From an uncultured Ellagibacter sp. (GTDB lineage Bacteria; Actinomycetota; Coriobacteriia; Coriobacteriales; Eggerthellaceae): a DNA stretch of 31,186 nucleotides. This document shows, piece by piece, positions 7,371-14,756 of this stretch. Numbering within the stretch: position 1 is the stretch's first letter; every line of letters starts with the position of its first letter. Under the pieces are notes generated by a model, which worked only from the letters and a program-made list of their open reading frames with translations, was not told the DNA's origin and ran no database searches. A program made the translations under genes and the position numbers. The stretch lies in contig NZ_CAKTTZ010000030.1 in assembly GCF_934617235.1 (NCBI RefSeq), forward strand, positions 1 to 31,186. The letters run 5' to 3'.

Positions 7371-8327
7371 GTGAATAACCTGTTGCGATTGATTGGCAAC
7401 CGCCTGATTTGGCTGCCCATCATGATCTTCGGTGTCACCGTTCTCGTCTTCTTCCTGATGTCGTTATCACCCATCGATCAGGCGTACTCAGCCCTGGGCG
7501 AAAACGCGTCAGCGGAACAACTTGCGCTTTACCGCGAACAACACGGCCTCGATGACCCCGTCGTTGTGCAGTACTGCAACTACATGGCGGGCTTCTTCCA
7601 TGGCGACCTGGGAACCTTCGGCCCCGCCAACCAATCCGTCGCAGGCCGCATCGCGACGGCGCTGCCCATCACGCTGCAGCTGGGTTTCTTCGGCTTCATC
7701 ATCGCGATCATCGCGAGCACGATCTTGGGCGTCATCTCGGCGCTCTATCGCGATCGCTGGCCTGACCAGGTCATCCGCATCTTCTCGATCGCATGCATCG
7801 CGACCCCGTCGTTCTGGCTCGCCGTGCTGTTCATCCTTTTGTTCTCCTCGATGCTGCACGTGCTGCCTGCATCCGGTGCGCTGCCCGCATTCACGGAGAA
7901 CCCGGGCGGCTGGCTTGCCCGCATGGCAATGCCCGGCATCGCGCTTGCCGTTCCCCTGACCGGACAGATGACGCGCATCATCCGCACGTCGATGGTCGAG
8001 GAGCTCGACAAGGACTACGTGCGCACCGCCCGCGGCTTCGGCATCCCCTACGGCACCGTCGTCGCGCGCAACGTGCTGCGCAATGCACTCATCACGCCGG
8101 TCACCGTGCTCGGCCTGAAGTTCGGCTACATGATCGGCGGCGCTGTGGTCTTGGAGGTCATCTTCTCGCTTCCCGGTATGGGCATGGCCATCCTTTCGGG
8201 CGTCACCTCGAACTACGTCATGCTCGTTCAGGGCGTCGTCCTCGTCGTTGCCATCACCTTCATCATCGTCAACGTGATCGTCGACATGCTTTATATCCTT
8301 ATCGATCCGCGAATCAGGACGGTGTAG
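7371..8327 (+). CDS. ABC transporter permease, DppB type; candidate sialic acid transporter subunit
   Basis: This 318-residue inner-membrane permease belongs to the BPD_transp_1 family. It starts with a transmembrane helix (IWLPIMIFGVTVLVFFLM), has the DppB-type loop with FGPANQSVAGRI, and has further helices ending in NVIVDMLYILIDPRIRTV. The EAA-like loop around EELDKDYVRTARGFG contacts the ATPase. I chose the GTG at 7371-7373 because AAAGGAGGGG lies just upstream; an ATG 30 codons earlier has no site and adds a non-hydrophobic tail. The stop is 4 bp before the next gene, so the two are translated together. Substrate is inferred from context. Confidence 0.93.
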   Translation: MNNLLRLIGNRLIWLPIMIFGVTVLVFFLMSLSPIDQAYSALGENASAEQLALYREQHGLDDPVVVQYCNYMAGFFHGDLGTFGPANQSVAGRIATALPITLQLGFFGFIIAIIASTILGVISALYRDRWPDQVIRIFSIACIATPSFWLAVLFILLFSSMLHVLPASGALPAFTENPGGWLARMAMPGIALAVPLTGQMTRIIRTSMVEELDKDYVRTARGFGIPYGTVVARNVLRNALITPVTVLGLKFGYMIGGAVVLEVIFSLPGMGMAILSGVTSNYVMLVQGVVLVVAITFIIVNVIVDMLYILIDPRIRTV

Positions 8328-8331
8328 CACC

Positions 8332-10353
8332 ATGGCTCAACTTCGTGGCAACCTCACAAAGAAGATGGAGGCGGGCGCCGGCAAAGTGCGCTTCCGCCGT
8401 TGGAAGAACATGACGATCGGCGCGCGAATCTCGCTCGTTGTGCTCATCGCGATCATCGCCGTCGCCGTCCTCGCCGACTTCATCGCCCCCTACGATCCCT
8501 ATGCGATCTACACCTCGTTCACCGCGCCGAACGGCGAACACCTCTTCGGCACCGACGACAAGGGACGCGACGTTTTGTCCCGCCTGATGTGCGGCGCTAA
8601 GTACTCGCTCACCATTGGCCTGGGCGCCACGGCGTTCGCGCTCGTGGTTGGCTCTATCATCGGTGCTATCGCCGCCGTTGTGCGCCAGCGCATCTCCAAC
8701 ATCATCATGCGCATCCTGGACATCATCATGTCCTTCCCCGGCATCGCGCTCGCCGCGACCTTCATCGTCGTGTTCGGCAACAGCGTGCCCTCGCTCATCT
8801 TCGCCATCGGCTTTCTCTACATCCCGCAGATTGCCCGCATCGTGCGTGCGAACGTGATGAGCGAATACAACCAGGATTACGTGCGCGCCGTCGTTGTTTC
8901 CGGCGCCCGCGCCCCGTGGATCTTGTGGAAGCACGTCGTGCGCAACTGCATCGCCCCGGTGCTCGTGTTCACCATCGTGCTCGTCGCTGACGCCATCGTG
9001 TTCGAAGCGTCGCTCTCCTTCATCTCCGCCGGCATTCCCGAGCCGACGCCGACGTGGGGCAACATCCTCGCCGACGCGCGCAACGGCGTGCTTGCCGGCC
9101 GCTGGTGGCAGGCGCTGTTCCCAGGCCTCATGATCATGATCACGGTTCTGTGCCTGAATATCGTCTCCGAGGGCATCACCGACGCGATTGCCGCGCCGAA
9201 GGCCGCCGTCAAAGTTGACGAGAACGACCTTAAGGCCAACCGCGAGGCCGACCGCATGGTCGCCGACCCGACGCTCGCCTACGCCGCTCAGGCCGAGATG
9301 CTCACCAAGCGCCTCGACGCGCTGCGCGAGGTCGAGCTTGTGCGCACCGACCGCTTCGCCGCCCGCACCGACGTGCCGCCGATCCTCGAGGTGAAAGACC
9401 TCTGCATCAAGTTCCCGCGCCATGGCGACGTGAACGTGGTCGATCACGTGAGCTTCGTCGTCCGCCCGCGCCAGACCATGGGCCTTGTGGGCGAATCCGG
9501 CTGCGGCAAATCCATCACGAGCCTCACCATCATGGGTCTGCTCGACAAGAAGGCGCAGATTTCCGGCGAGATCCTCTACGACGGCAAGAACCTGCTCACC
9601 CTTTCCGACAAGGAAATGAACGAGCTACGCGGCCGCGAGATCGCGATGATTTACCAGGACGCGCTTTCGAGCTTGAACCCGTCGATGCTGATCAAGGCAC
9701 AGATGAAGCAGCTCACCAAGCGCGGCGGCACCCGCAGCGCCGAGGAACTGCTGGAGCTTGTAGGCCTCGACCCCAAGCGCACGCTCGACTCCTACCCGCA
9801 TGAGCTCTCCGGCGGCCAGCGCCAGCGCGTGCTCATCGCCATGGCGCTCACGCGCGACCCGAAGCTCGTCATCGCCGACGAGCCGACGACCGCCCTCGAC
9901 GTCACCGTGCAGAAGCAGGTTATCGACCTTCTGAACAAGCTGCAGCACGAGCTCGGCTTCGCCATGGTGTTCGTGAGCCATGACCTCGCGCTCGTCGCGG
10001 AGGTTGCGAACTCGATCACCGTCATGTACGCAGGCCAGGTTGTGGAGCAGGGCCCTGTGAAGGACATCCTCACCAGCCCCGTTCACGAGTACACGCGCGG
10101 CCTTCTCGGCTCGGTACTTTCCATCGAAGCCGGCGGCGACCGCCTGCATCAGGTACCCGGCAGCGTTCCTTCCCCGAAGGACTTCCCCGAAGGCGACCGC
10201 TTCCGCCCGCGTTCGAGCCACCCGGACAAGGTGTCGAACGTCCGCCCGATGCTCAAGCGCGTGAAGGGCACCGATCACTACTACGCCGAGCTTCCCGACA
10301 GCGAGCTAAAGCGCGTGGGAATCGAGCCTTACCTTACGGGAGGTGCAGAGTAA
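8332..10353 (+). CDS. ABC transporter permease-ATPase fusion (DppC+DppD type); candidate sialic acid transporter subunit
   Basis: This 673-residue protein joins two usually separate subunits. Residues about 1-290 are a DppC-type permease (first helix near 25-50, an FGTDDKGRDV loop, an EAA loop around EYNQDYVRAVVVSG). Residues about 340-600 are an ATPase with Walker A GESGCGKS (387-394), signature LSGGQ (492-496) and Walker B with Asp516-Glu517, then an oligopeptide-type C-terminal tail. One open frame covers both, with no stop or frame change between. From memory, SiaG of Corynebacterium glutamicum, part of a sialic acid importer, is a fusion of this kind, which supports that substrate here. 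Similar fusions also occur in other actinobacterial peptide transporters, so the link is not proof. Confidence 0.9.
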   Translation: MAQLRGNLTKKMEAGAGKVRFRRWKNMTIGARISLVVLIAIIAVAVLADFIAPYDPYAIYTSFTAPNGEHLFGTDDKGRDVLSRLMCGAKYSLTIGLGATAFALVVGSIIGAIAAVVRQRISNIIMRILDIIMSFPGIALAATFIVVFGNSVPSLIFAIGFLYIPQIARIVRANVMSEYNQDYVRAVVVSGARAPWILWKHVVRNCIAPVLVFTIVLVADAIVFEASLSFISAGIPEPTPTWGNILADARNGVLAGRWWQALFPGLMIMITVLCLNIVSEGITDAIAAPKAAVKVDENDLKANREADRMVADPTLAYAAQAEMLTKRLDALREVELVRTDRFAARTDVPPILEVKDLCIKFPRHGDVNVVDHVSFVVRPRQTMGLVGESGCGKSITSLTIMGLLDKKAQISGEILYDGKNLLTLSDKEMNELRGREIAMIYQDALSSLNPSMLIKAQMKQLTKRGGTRSAEELLELVGLDPKRTLDSYPHELSGGQRQRVLIAMALTRDPKLVIADEPTTALDVTVQKQVIDLLNKLQHELGFAMVFVSHDLALVAEVANSITVMYAGQVVEQGPVKDILTSPVHEYTRGLLGSVLSIEAGGDRLHQVPGSVPSPKDFPEGDRFRPRSSHPDKVSNVRPMLKRVKGTDHYYAELPDSELKRVGIEPYLTGGAE

Positions 10354-11343
10354 ATGACCGAGAAGAACAACCAAGCGGCGGAAATCGCCGAGAAGGACCT
10401 TATCGCCGCAGCGAGCGACACGGAGTCTGTAAACGACGCTGAGACTGCCAAAGGCCACGGGCTTATCACTGAGCAGGAAGATGCGGCGAAGGACAACGCC
10501 ACCACGGATGCTACCGCTGCTGGTGCGAAAGACGAGAAGACGCCCATCATCTTCCTCGACGACGTGCACGTGGTTTTCAAGACGCGCACGGGCTCGATTC
10601 TGCACCCGAACAAGGTGCACGCGGTGAACGGCCTCACGCTGAAGCTCATGCCGGGCGAGACCATTGGCATCGTCGGCGAGTCGGGCTGCGGCAAGTCGAC
10701 CACGGCAAACGTCATGTGCGGCCTGCAGACGCCTACGTCGGGGCATGTTTACTTCAAGGGAACCGACGTCACGAAGCGCACTGCTGCACAGCGCCGCATC
10801 ATCGGCCGCGTGATCTCGGTCGTGTTCCAAGACCCGGCGACCGCGCTGAACGCCCGCATGAGCGTTCGCGACCAGCTGACAGACCCGATGATCGTACACA
10901 AGGTTGGCGACGCCAAATCGCGCGAAGCCCGCGTGCACGAGCTCATCGAGATGGTGGGCCTGCCCGAATCCGTCCTTGATGCACTGCCCGGCCAAATGTC
11001 TGGCGGCCAGCGTCAGCGCGTGGCCATCGCCCGTGCACTGTCGCTCAATCCCGATGCCATCATCGCCGACGAGCCGACATCCGCCCTTGACGTGTCGGTC
11101 CGCGCTCAGATTCTGAACCTGCTTATGGACTTGAAGAAGCAACTCGGCCTTGCCATGGTATTCATCAGCCACGACATTCAAACGGTGCGCTATATCTCCG
11201 ATCGCATCATCGTCATGAACCACGGCCAGGCGGTCGAGCGGGGAACCGCCGAAGAGGTATTCAACCACCCCAAGGACGACTACACGCGCCTGCTTTTGGG
11301 CGCAGCTCCTTCGCTTCTCCACCCCAACCTCGGGAAAGAGTAA
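10354..11343 (+). CDS. ABC transporter ATP-binding protein, DppF type
   Basis: This 329-residue ATPase completes the transporter. It has Walker A GESGCGKS (108-115), signature MSGGQ (215-219), Walker B ADEPTSALD, and an H-loop in FISHD. The first 65 residues are an acidic, Ala/Glu/Asp/Lys-rich extension without predicted fold, longer than usual for the family. The ATG follows the previous stop directly and has GGGAGGTG upstream. Expected to pair with the ATPase half of the fusion protein in a heterodimer. Confidence 0.92.
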   Translation: MTEKNNQAAEIAEKDLIAAASDTESVNDAETAKGHGLITEQEDAAKDNATTDATAAGAKDEKTPIIFLDDVHVVFKTRTGSILHPNKVHAVNGLTLKLMPGETIGIVGESGCGKSTTANVMCGLQTPTSGHVYFKGTDVTKRTAAQRRIIGRVISVVFQDPATALNARMSVRDQLTDPMIVHKVGDAKSREARVHELIEMVGLPESVLDALPGQMSGGQRQRVAIARALSLNPDAIIADEPTSALDVSVRAQILNLLMDLKKQLGLAMVFISHDIQTVRYISDRIIVMNHGQAVERGTAEEVFNHPKDDYTRLLLGAAPSLLHPNLGKE

Positions 11344-11367
11344 ACGCTAGCAAGCCAAGAGCCAACG

Positions 11368-11400
11368 AAGGGCGACTCGCAAGGGTCGCCCTTTTGTTTG
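11368..11400 (+). terminator. Terminator of the transporter operon
   Basis: GGGCGAC (11370-11376) pairs with GTCGCCC (11385-11391) across an 8-nt loop and is followed by TTTTGTTT. It lies 26 bp past the last transporter stop codon. Confidence 0.9.
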
Positions 11401-11468
11401 GCGGCAACGAGGACACTCCTGACTTTGGGATGGGCGTGGGGCGCATTCCGTGCCCAAACAGTCCTGCT

Positions 11469-11504
11469 CGCACAAACAGCCCACTGGGCTGTTTGGCTCG
11501 TGCG
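11469..11504. other. Strong two-part hairpin in the gap before the aldolase gene
   Basis: A perfect 9-bp stem (AAACAGCCC at 11474-11482, GGGCTGTTT at 11486-11494) with a 3-nt loop is enclosed by CGCAC (11469-11473) and GTGCG (11500-11504). No T-run follows. It may be a remnant repeat or a transcript-processing site. Apart from this hairpin, the terminator to its left and the promoter at 11609, I see nothing in 11401-11676. Confidence 0.45.
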
Positions 11505-11608
11505 GAACTGCGCGCGAAACGCGCCTCACGCCCATCGTACGTCAGACGACATTTCGCCAAAACCCTGTTCCCCTCTCCCCTTTTCGTGTGATGAAAAGCG
11601 GCCTTTCC

Positions 11609-11636
11609 TTGACGCGTTTTCCCTGCGTGCTATGCT
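11609..11636 (+). promoter_or_regulatory. Promoter of the N-acetylneuraminate lyase gene
   Basis: TTGACG (11609-11614) and TATGCT (11631-11636) are separated by 16 bp. They lie 41 bp before the ATG, giving a short leader with AAAGG as ribosome site. This is the clearest vegetative promoter in the catabolic locus. Confidence 0.65.
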
Positions 11637-11676
11637 TTTCGAGTTTGAGACAAGACCGTCAACCGAAAGGCCAGGC

Positions 11677-12621
11677 ATGGATACCAAAGAATTCCACGGC
11701 GTAATTCCACCCGTGGTAATCCCCCTGAACGAAAAGAAGCAGCTCGACCTCGAGTCGTTCGAGCGCTCCATCAACCGCATGATCGACGCAGGCGTGAACG
11801 GCCTGTTCTTCCTGGGGTCCTCGGGCGAGGTCGCCTTCCTCACCGACGCTCAGCGCTACCATGTGCTGCAGGAGGCCGTGGCTATCGTGAACCACCGTGT
11901 GCCTGTGCTCGCCGGCGTCATCGACATGGAAACCCTGCGCGTTATCGACCAGTGCAAGCGCGCGAAAGGCTACGGCGTCGATGCGCTCGTGGCAACTGCC
12001 CCGTTCTACGCGCTCGGCGGCCCGCGCGAGGTTGAGCGCCACTTCCGCGACATCCGCGAGAACACCGACCTGCCCCTGTTCGCCTACGACCTGCCCGTGT
12101 GCGTGCACACCAAGCTCGACCCCACGATGCTCGTGCGCCTCGGCAAGGACGGCGTGCTCCAAGGCGTGAAGGATTCCTCCGGCGACGACGTCTCTTTCCG
12201 CTGGCTCGTTCTTGAAAACGAGGATGCTGGCCATCCTCTTCAGCTGCTCACGGGCCATGAGGTCTGCGTCGACGGCGCCTACCTCGGCGGTGCGGACGGC
12301 TCCGTTCCCGGCCTCGCGAACCTCGACCCGTTCAGCTATGTCGAGCAGTACAAGGCGTTCCAGGCTGGCGACTGGGCGAAGGTCAAGGAGCTGCAGGATC
12401 ACCTCGCTCGCCTCATGTTCCTCACCCGCGTCGTGAAGGCGACCGTTGGCTTCGGCGCCGGCGTTGGCGCGTTCAAGACGGCGCTATGGCAGATGGGCGT
12501 GTTCAACACGAACCAGATGCGCGAGCCCGTCCAGGCGCTCGAAGGCGAAGATGTCGCAGCCATCGTCGAGGTCCTCAAGAAGGCAGGCCTCATGGACGCT
12601 GACGCTCCCATTCGCAAATAA
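11677..12621 (+). CDS. nanA: N-acetylneuraminate lyase (DapA/NanA aldolase family)
   Basis: This 314-residue class I aldolase should split N-acetylneuraminate into ManNAc and pyruvate in the cytoplasm. It has the family GSSGE motif (47-51, GSTGE in NanA), Tyr137 in AYDLPV and the Schiff-base Lys165 in GVKDSSGD. Tyr137 and Lys165 match the numbering I recall for E. coli NanA. I chose the ATG at 11677 because it gives the standard N-terminus (EFHGVIPPVVIPL) and has AAAGG upstream. Other family members such as dihydrodipicolinate synthase or keto-deoxy-sugar aldolases share these motifs; the following NanE and ROK genes favour the sialate role. Confidence 0.82.
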   Translation: MDTKEFHGVIPPVVIPLNEKKQLDLESFERSINRMIDAGVNGLFFLGSSGEVAFLTDAQRYHVLQEAVAIVNHRVPVLAGVIDMETLRVIDQCKRAKGYGVDALVATAPFYALGGPREVERHFRDIRENTDLPLFAYDLPVCVHTKLDPTMLVRLGKDGVLQGVKDSSGDDVSFRWLVLENEDAGHPLQLLTGHEVCVDGAYLGGADGSVPGLANLDPFSYVEQYKAFQAGDWAKVKELQDHLARLMFLTRVVKATVGFGAGVGAFKTALWQMGVFNTNQMREPVQALEGEDVAAIVEVLKKAGLMDADAPIRK

Positions 12622-12634
12622 CGTCACTTTTACA

Positions 12635-12682
12635 GGGGCGCGACGCAAGGGTGAATGCCCATGCGTCGCGCCCCCTTCCTTT
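12635..12682 (+). terminator. Hairpin/terminator between nanA and the ROK kinase gene
   Basis: A perfect 13-bp GC stem (GGGGCGCGACGCA at 12635-12647, its complement at 12662-12674) with a 14-nt loop is followed by CCTTCCTTT. It starts 14 bp after the nanA stop. The T-run is mixed with C, so it may lower rather than stop transcription into the kinase gene. Confidence 0.7.
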
Positions 12683-12722
12683 CGCAACATCCAGCAACAT
12701 TCAGACCCATCCAAGGAGCAGC

Positions 12723-13676
12723 ATGGCAACCTTCCCCGTTCATTGCGCCCTCCCGGCGCGCGTTGTCGCAATCGACGTGGGCGCCACCAAAATCACGGGC
12801 GGCATCGTGCGCTACGATTCCCCCACCACCGCGCCCGTCGTCGAAGAGTCGCGCACTATTGCGACCGAGGCGGCGCGCGGCGGCGCGAGCGTTCTCGATA
12901 AGATTTGCACACTCGCTTGCGAACTTTCCGCCGATGCGAGCTCGCCCGTGCTTGGCGTCGGCGTCGGCACCGCAGGTCGCGTGGACGCCAAGACCGGTGA
13001 CATTGCCTACGCGAACGACCTCATGCCAGGATGGGGCGGCCAACCGCTTGCCAGCACGCTTCGTGAGCGCTGCAGCCTGCCTGCCGCCGTGTTGAACGAC
13101 GTGCAGGCTTACGCCGTGGGAGAAGCTCGCTGGGGCGCGGGGCGAGGGGCCGACACCTGCATCATGATCGCTGCGGGAACAGGCGTGGGCGGCGCTGTCA
13201 TAGCGCATGGCCGCATCGTGCGCGGCAAGCACGGCTTCGCAGGAGAAGTGGGGCATATGGCTTCCTCTTCCGCCACAGGAATCCCCTGCGCTTGCGGCGG
13301 ACGTGGGCATCTGGAAAGCGTTTCTGCAGGTAGCGGCATTGAAGCGCGCTATTTCGAAGCCACTGACGAGCATCTCTCCGGAGCCGAGATATCCGCGCTC
13401 GCCGCAAAGGGCGAGCAACCCGCGCGGCGCATCATTAAGGAAGCAGGTTTCGCACTAGGCCAAGCTATCGCCAGCCTCACGAACATCCTCGACCCCGACA
13501 TCGTCATCCTGTCGGGTTCGGTGGCGAAAGCAGGCGAAGAGTGGCGCGCGGAGTTGCAGCGTGGATTCACAGGAGAGATCCCTCCCGCCCAACGCGACCT
13601 TCCCATCGTCAATGCCGAGCTTGGTGCGTTCGCCCCGCTCATCGGCGCTGCTGAGAATCTTATCGATTCGCTTTAG
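12723..13676 (+). CDS. nanK: ROK-family sugar kinase, probable N-acetylmannosamine kinase
   Basis: This 317-residue cytosolic kinase should phosphorylate ManNAc to ManNAc-6-P. It has the phosphate-binding DVGATK motif near Asp18, catalytic Asp126 in LNDVQAYA, GTGVGG and the ROK signature region. It has no DNA-binding domain, so it is a kinase rather than a NagC-type repressor. The zinc-site motif reads CACGGRGHLE: Cys189 and Cys191 are present with His178 (GHM), but the third cysteine of the common C-x-C-G-x2-G-C pattern is His196. That still could bind zinc. The start has AAGGAG 6 bp upstream. The symbol rests on position between nanA and nanE; glucokinase or GlcNAc kinase activity is possible. 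Confidence 0.8.
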   Translation: MATFPVHCALPARVVAIDVGATKITGGIVRYDSPTTAPVVEESRTIATEAARGGASVLDKICTLACELSADASSPVLGVGVGTAGRVDAKTGDIAYANDLMPGWGGQPLASTLRERCSLPAAVLNDVQAYAVGEARWGAGRGADTCIMIAAGTGVGGAVIAHGRIVRGKHGFAGEVGHMASSSATGIPCACGGRGHLESVSAGSGIEARYFEATDEHLSGAEISALAAKGEQPARRIIKEAGFALGQAIASLTNILDPDIVILSGSVAKAGEEWRAELQRGFTGEIPPAQRDLPIVNAELGAFAPLIGAAENLIDSL

Positions 13677-13783
13677 TGTCGCAGCTCGCGGCTTGAGCGA
13701 CCTCGTAAAACCCACAGGCTGCGCGTGATTACCGCACGCCCGCAGCATGCCCCCATTCCGCACTACGCAAAGGAGAGCACCTC

Positions 13784-14467
13784 ATGGTCGACCCCATCAT
13801 CCAACAGCTTAAAGGTAAGCTTATCGTCAGCTGCCAGGCGTACATGGGCGAGCCCCTGCGCCACCCCGAAACGATGGCACAGATGGCACGCGCCTGTGAA
13901 CTGGGTGGCGCCGGCGGCATCCGCTGCCAGGGACTTTCCGATATCTCCGCCATTAAGGGGCGCACCGAGGCGCCTGTCATCGGCATCTGGAAAGAAGGGC
14001 ACGAGGGCGTCTACATCACGCCGACGCTGCGCCATGCGCGCGCGTGCGTTGCCGCCGGCGCCGACATCGTCGCAGTTGACGCGACCGACCGTCCGCGGCC
14101 TGACGGCAAGGCGCTTGAAGATACCGTGCGCCCGCTCAAGGAGGAGGGCGTGCTTGTGATGGCTGATTGCTCGACGATCGAGGATATTCGCCACGCCTTC
14201 GCCATCGGATGCGACATCGCCTCGACCACGCTTTCGCATCCCGGTGCTGCCATCGATTGCGGGATGGCCGACGGCCCCGATGTTGCACTCGTGCGCCAAG
14301 CGGTCGACGAATTCCCCGACAAGCCCGTCATCTGCGAAGGCCGCGTGCATACGCCCGCCGACGCGAAGGCCGCCATGGACGCAGGCGCCTGGGCAGTTGT
14401 CGTAGGCACCGCGATTACGCATCCCACGTCCATCACAAGCTGGTTCGTGGAAGCAGTGGAGGAATAA
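13784..14467 (+). CDS. nanE: N-acetylmannosamine-6-phosphate 2-epimerase
   Basis: This 227-residue TIM-barrel enzyme converts ManNAc-6-P to GlcNAc-6-P. It shows the NanE start (LIVSCQA), the GGAGGIRCQG segment, Lys70 in GIWKEG and Glu185 in CEGRVHTP, the expected catalytic pair, and the C-terminal phosphate loop VVGTAITHP. The length is typical. The ATG has AAAGGAGAG upstream. It lies 107 bp after the ROK kinase; no promoter is clear in that gap, so the two are probably cotranscribed. Confidence 0.93.
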   Translation: MVDPIIQQLKGKLIVSCQAYMGEPLRHPETMAQMARACELGGAGGIRCQGLSDISAIKGRTEAPVIGIWKEGHEGVYITPTLRHARACVAAGADIVAVDATDRPRPDGKALEDTVRPLKEEGVLVMADCSTIEDIRHAFAIGCDIASTTLSHPGAAIDCGMADGPDVALVRQAVDEFPDKPVICEGRVHTPADAKAAMDAGAWAVVVGTAITHPTSITSWFVEAVEE

Positions 14468-14482
14468 ATAGAACGCCCCACC

Positions 14483-14664
14483 GGGCGGATTCTGGCACAA
14501 ATGCCGAAATACCCCACTCGATAGTAAGGAACCATATAGAAAACCCAGGGCAGGCAATCGCTTGACCTGGGTTTTCATTTTTCAGGCAAATGCGAAGCCG
14601 TCGCATTCCCCAATTCAGCAGTTCTATCTGTGGGATACCTCGGCTTTTGTGCCAGAATCCGCCC
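14483..14664. repeat. 182-bp element with ~41-bp terminal inverted repeats between convergent nanE and nagA
   Basis: The left arm 14483-14524 starts GGGCGGATTCTGGCACAAA and is matched by the reverse complement of 14624-14664. The outer 19 bp are perfect and about 36 of 41 positions agree overall with one gap. The 99-bp interior holds an 11-bp terminator stem and a TGCGA/TCGCA hairpin. Overlapping open frames on both strands (14433-14684 and 14562-14918) read through the arms and share a SAFVPESA segment only because of the symmetry. It looks like a MITE or a large bidirectional terminator. It is a different family from the 141-bp elements. Confidence 0.75.
14539..14580. terminator. Bidirectional terminator inside the 182-bp element
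   Basis: GAAAACCCAGG (14539-14549) pairs with CCTGGGTTTTC (14566-14576) across a 16-nt loop. AAAA on the left and TTTTC plus ATTTTTC on the right make it suitable to end transcripts from nanE and from nagA. Confidence 0.75.
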
Positions 14665-14716
14665 TTCAGGATGCACTTTTTCATGAAACAGCGCGCAGCT
14701 TGCTATTCAACTCCAA

Positions 14717-14731
14717 AAGCGGTAACCGCTT
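14717..14731 (-). terminator. Small hairpin just downstream of nagA
   Basis: The near-perfect palindrome AAGCGGTAACCGCTT lies 26 bp past the nagA stop and is followed on the minus strand by TTGG. The stem is short and the loop tight, so it is a weak terminator at best. Confidence 0.35.
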
Positions 14732-14756
14732 CCTCGTAATCGCTCTTTGCTCTCCC

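Noticed and set aside
12723..13676. ROK protein as a NagC-like repressor of the locus
   Set aside because: It has no N-terminal helix-turn-helix and has the length and catalytic Asp of a kinase.
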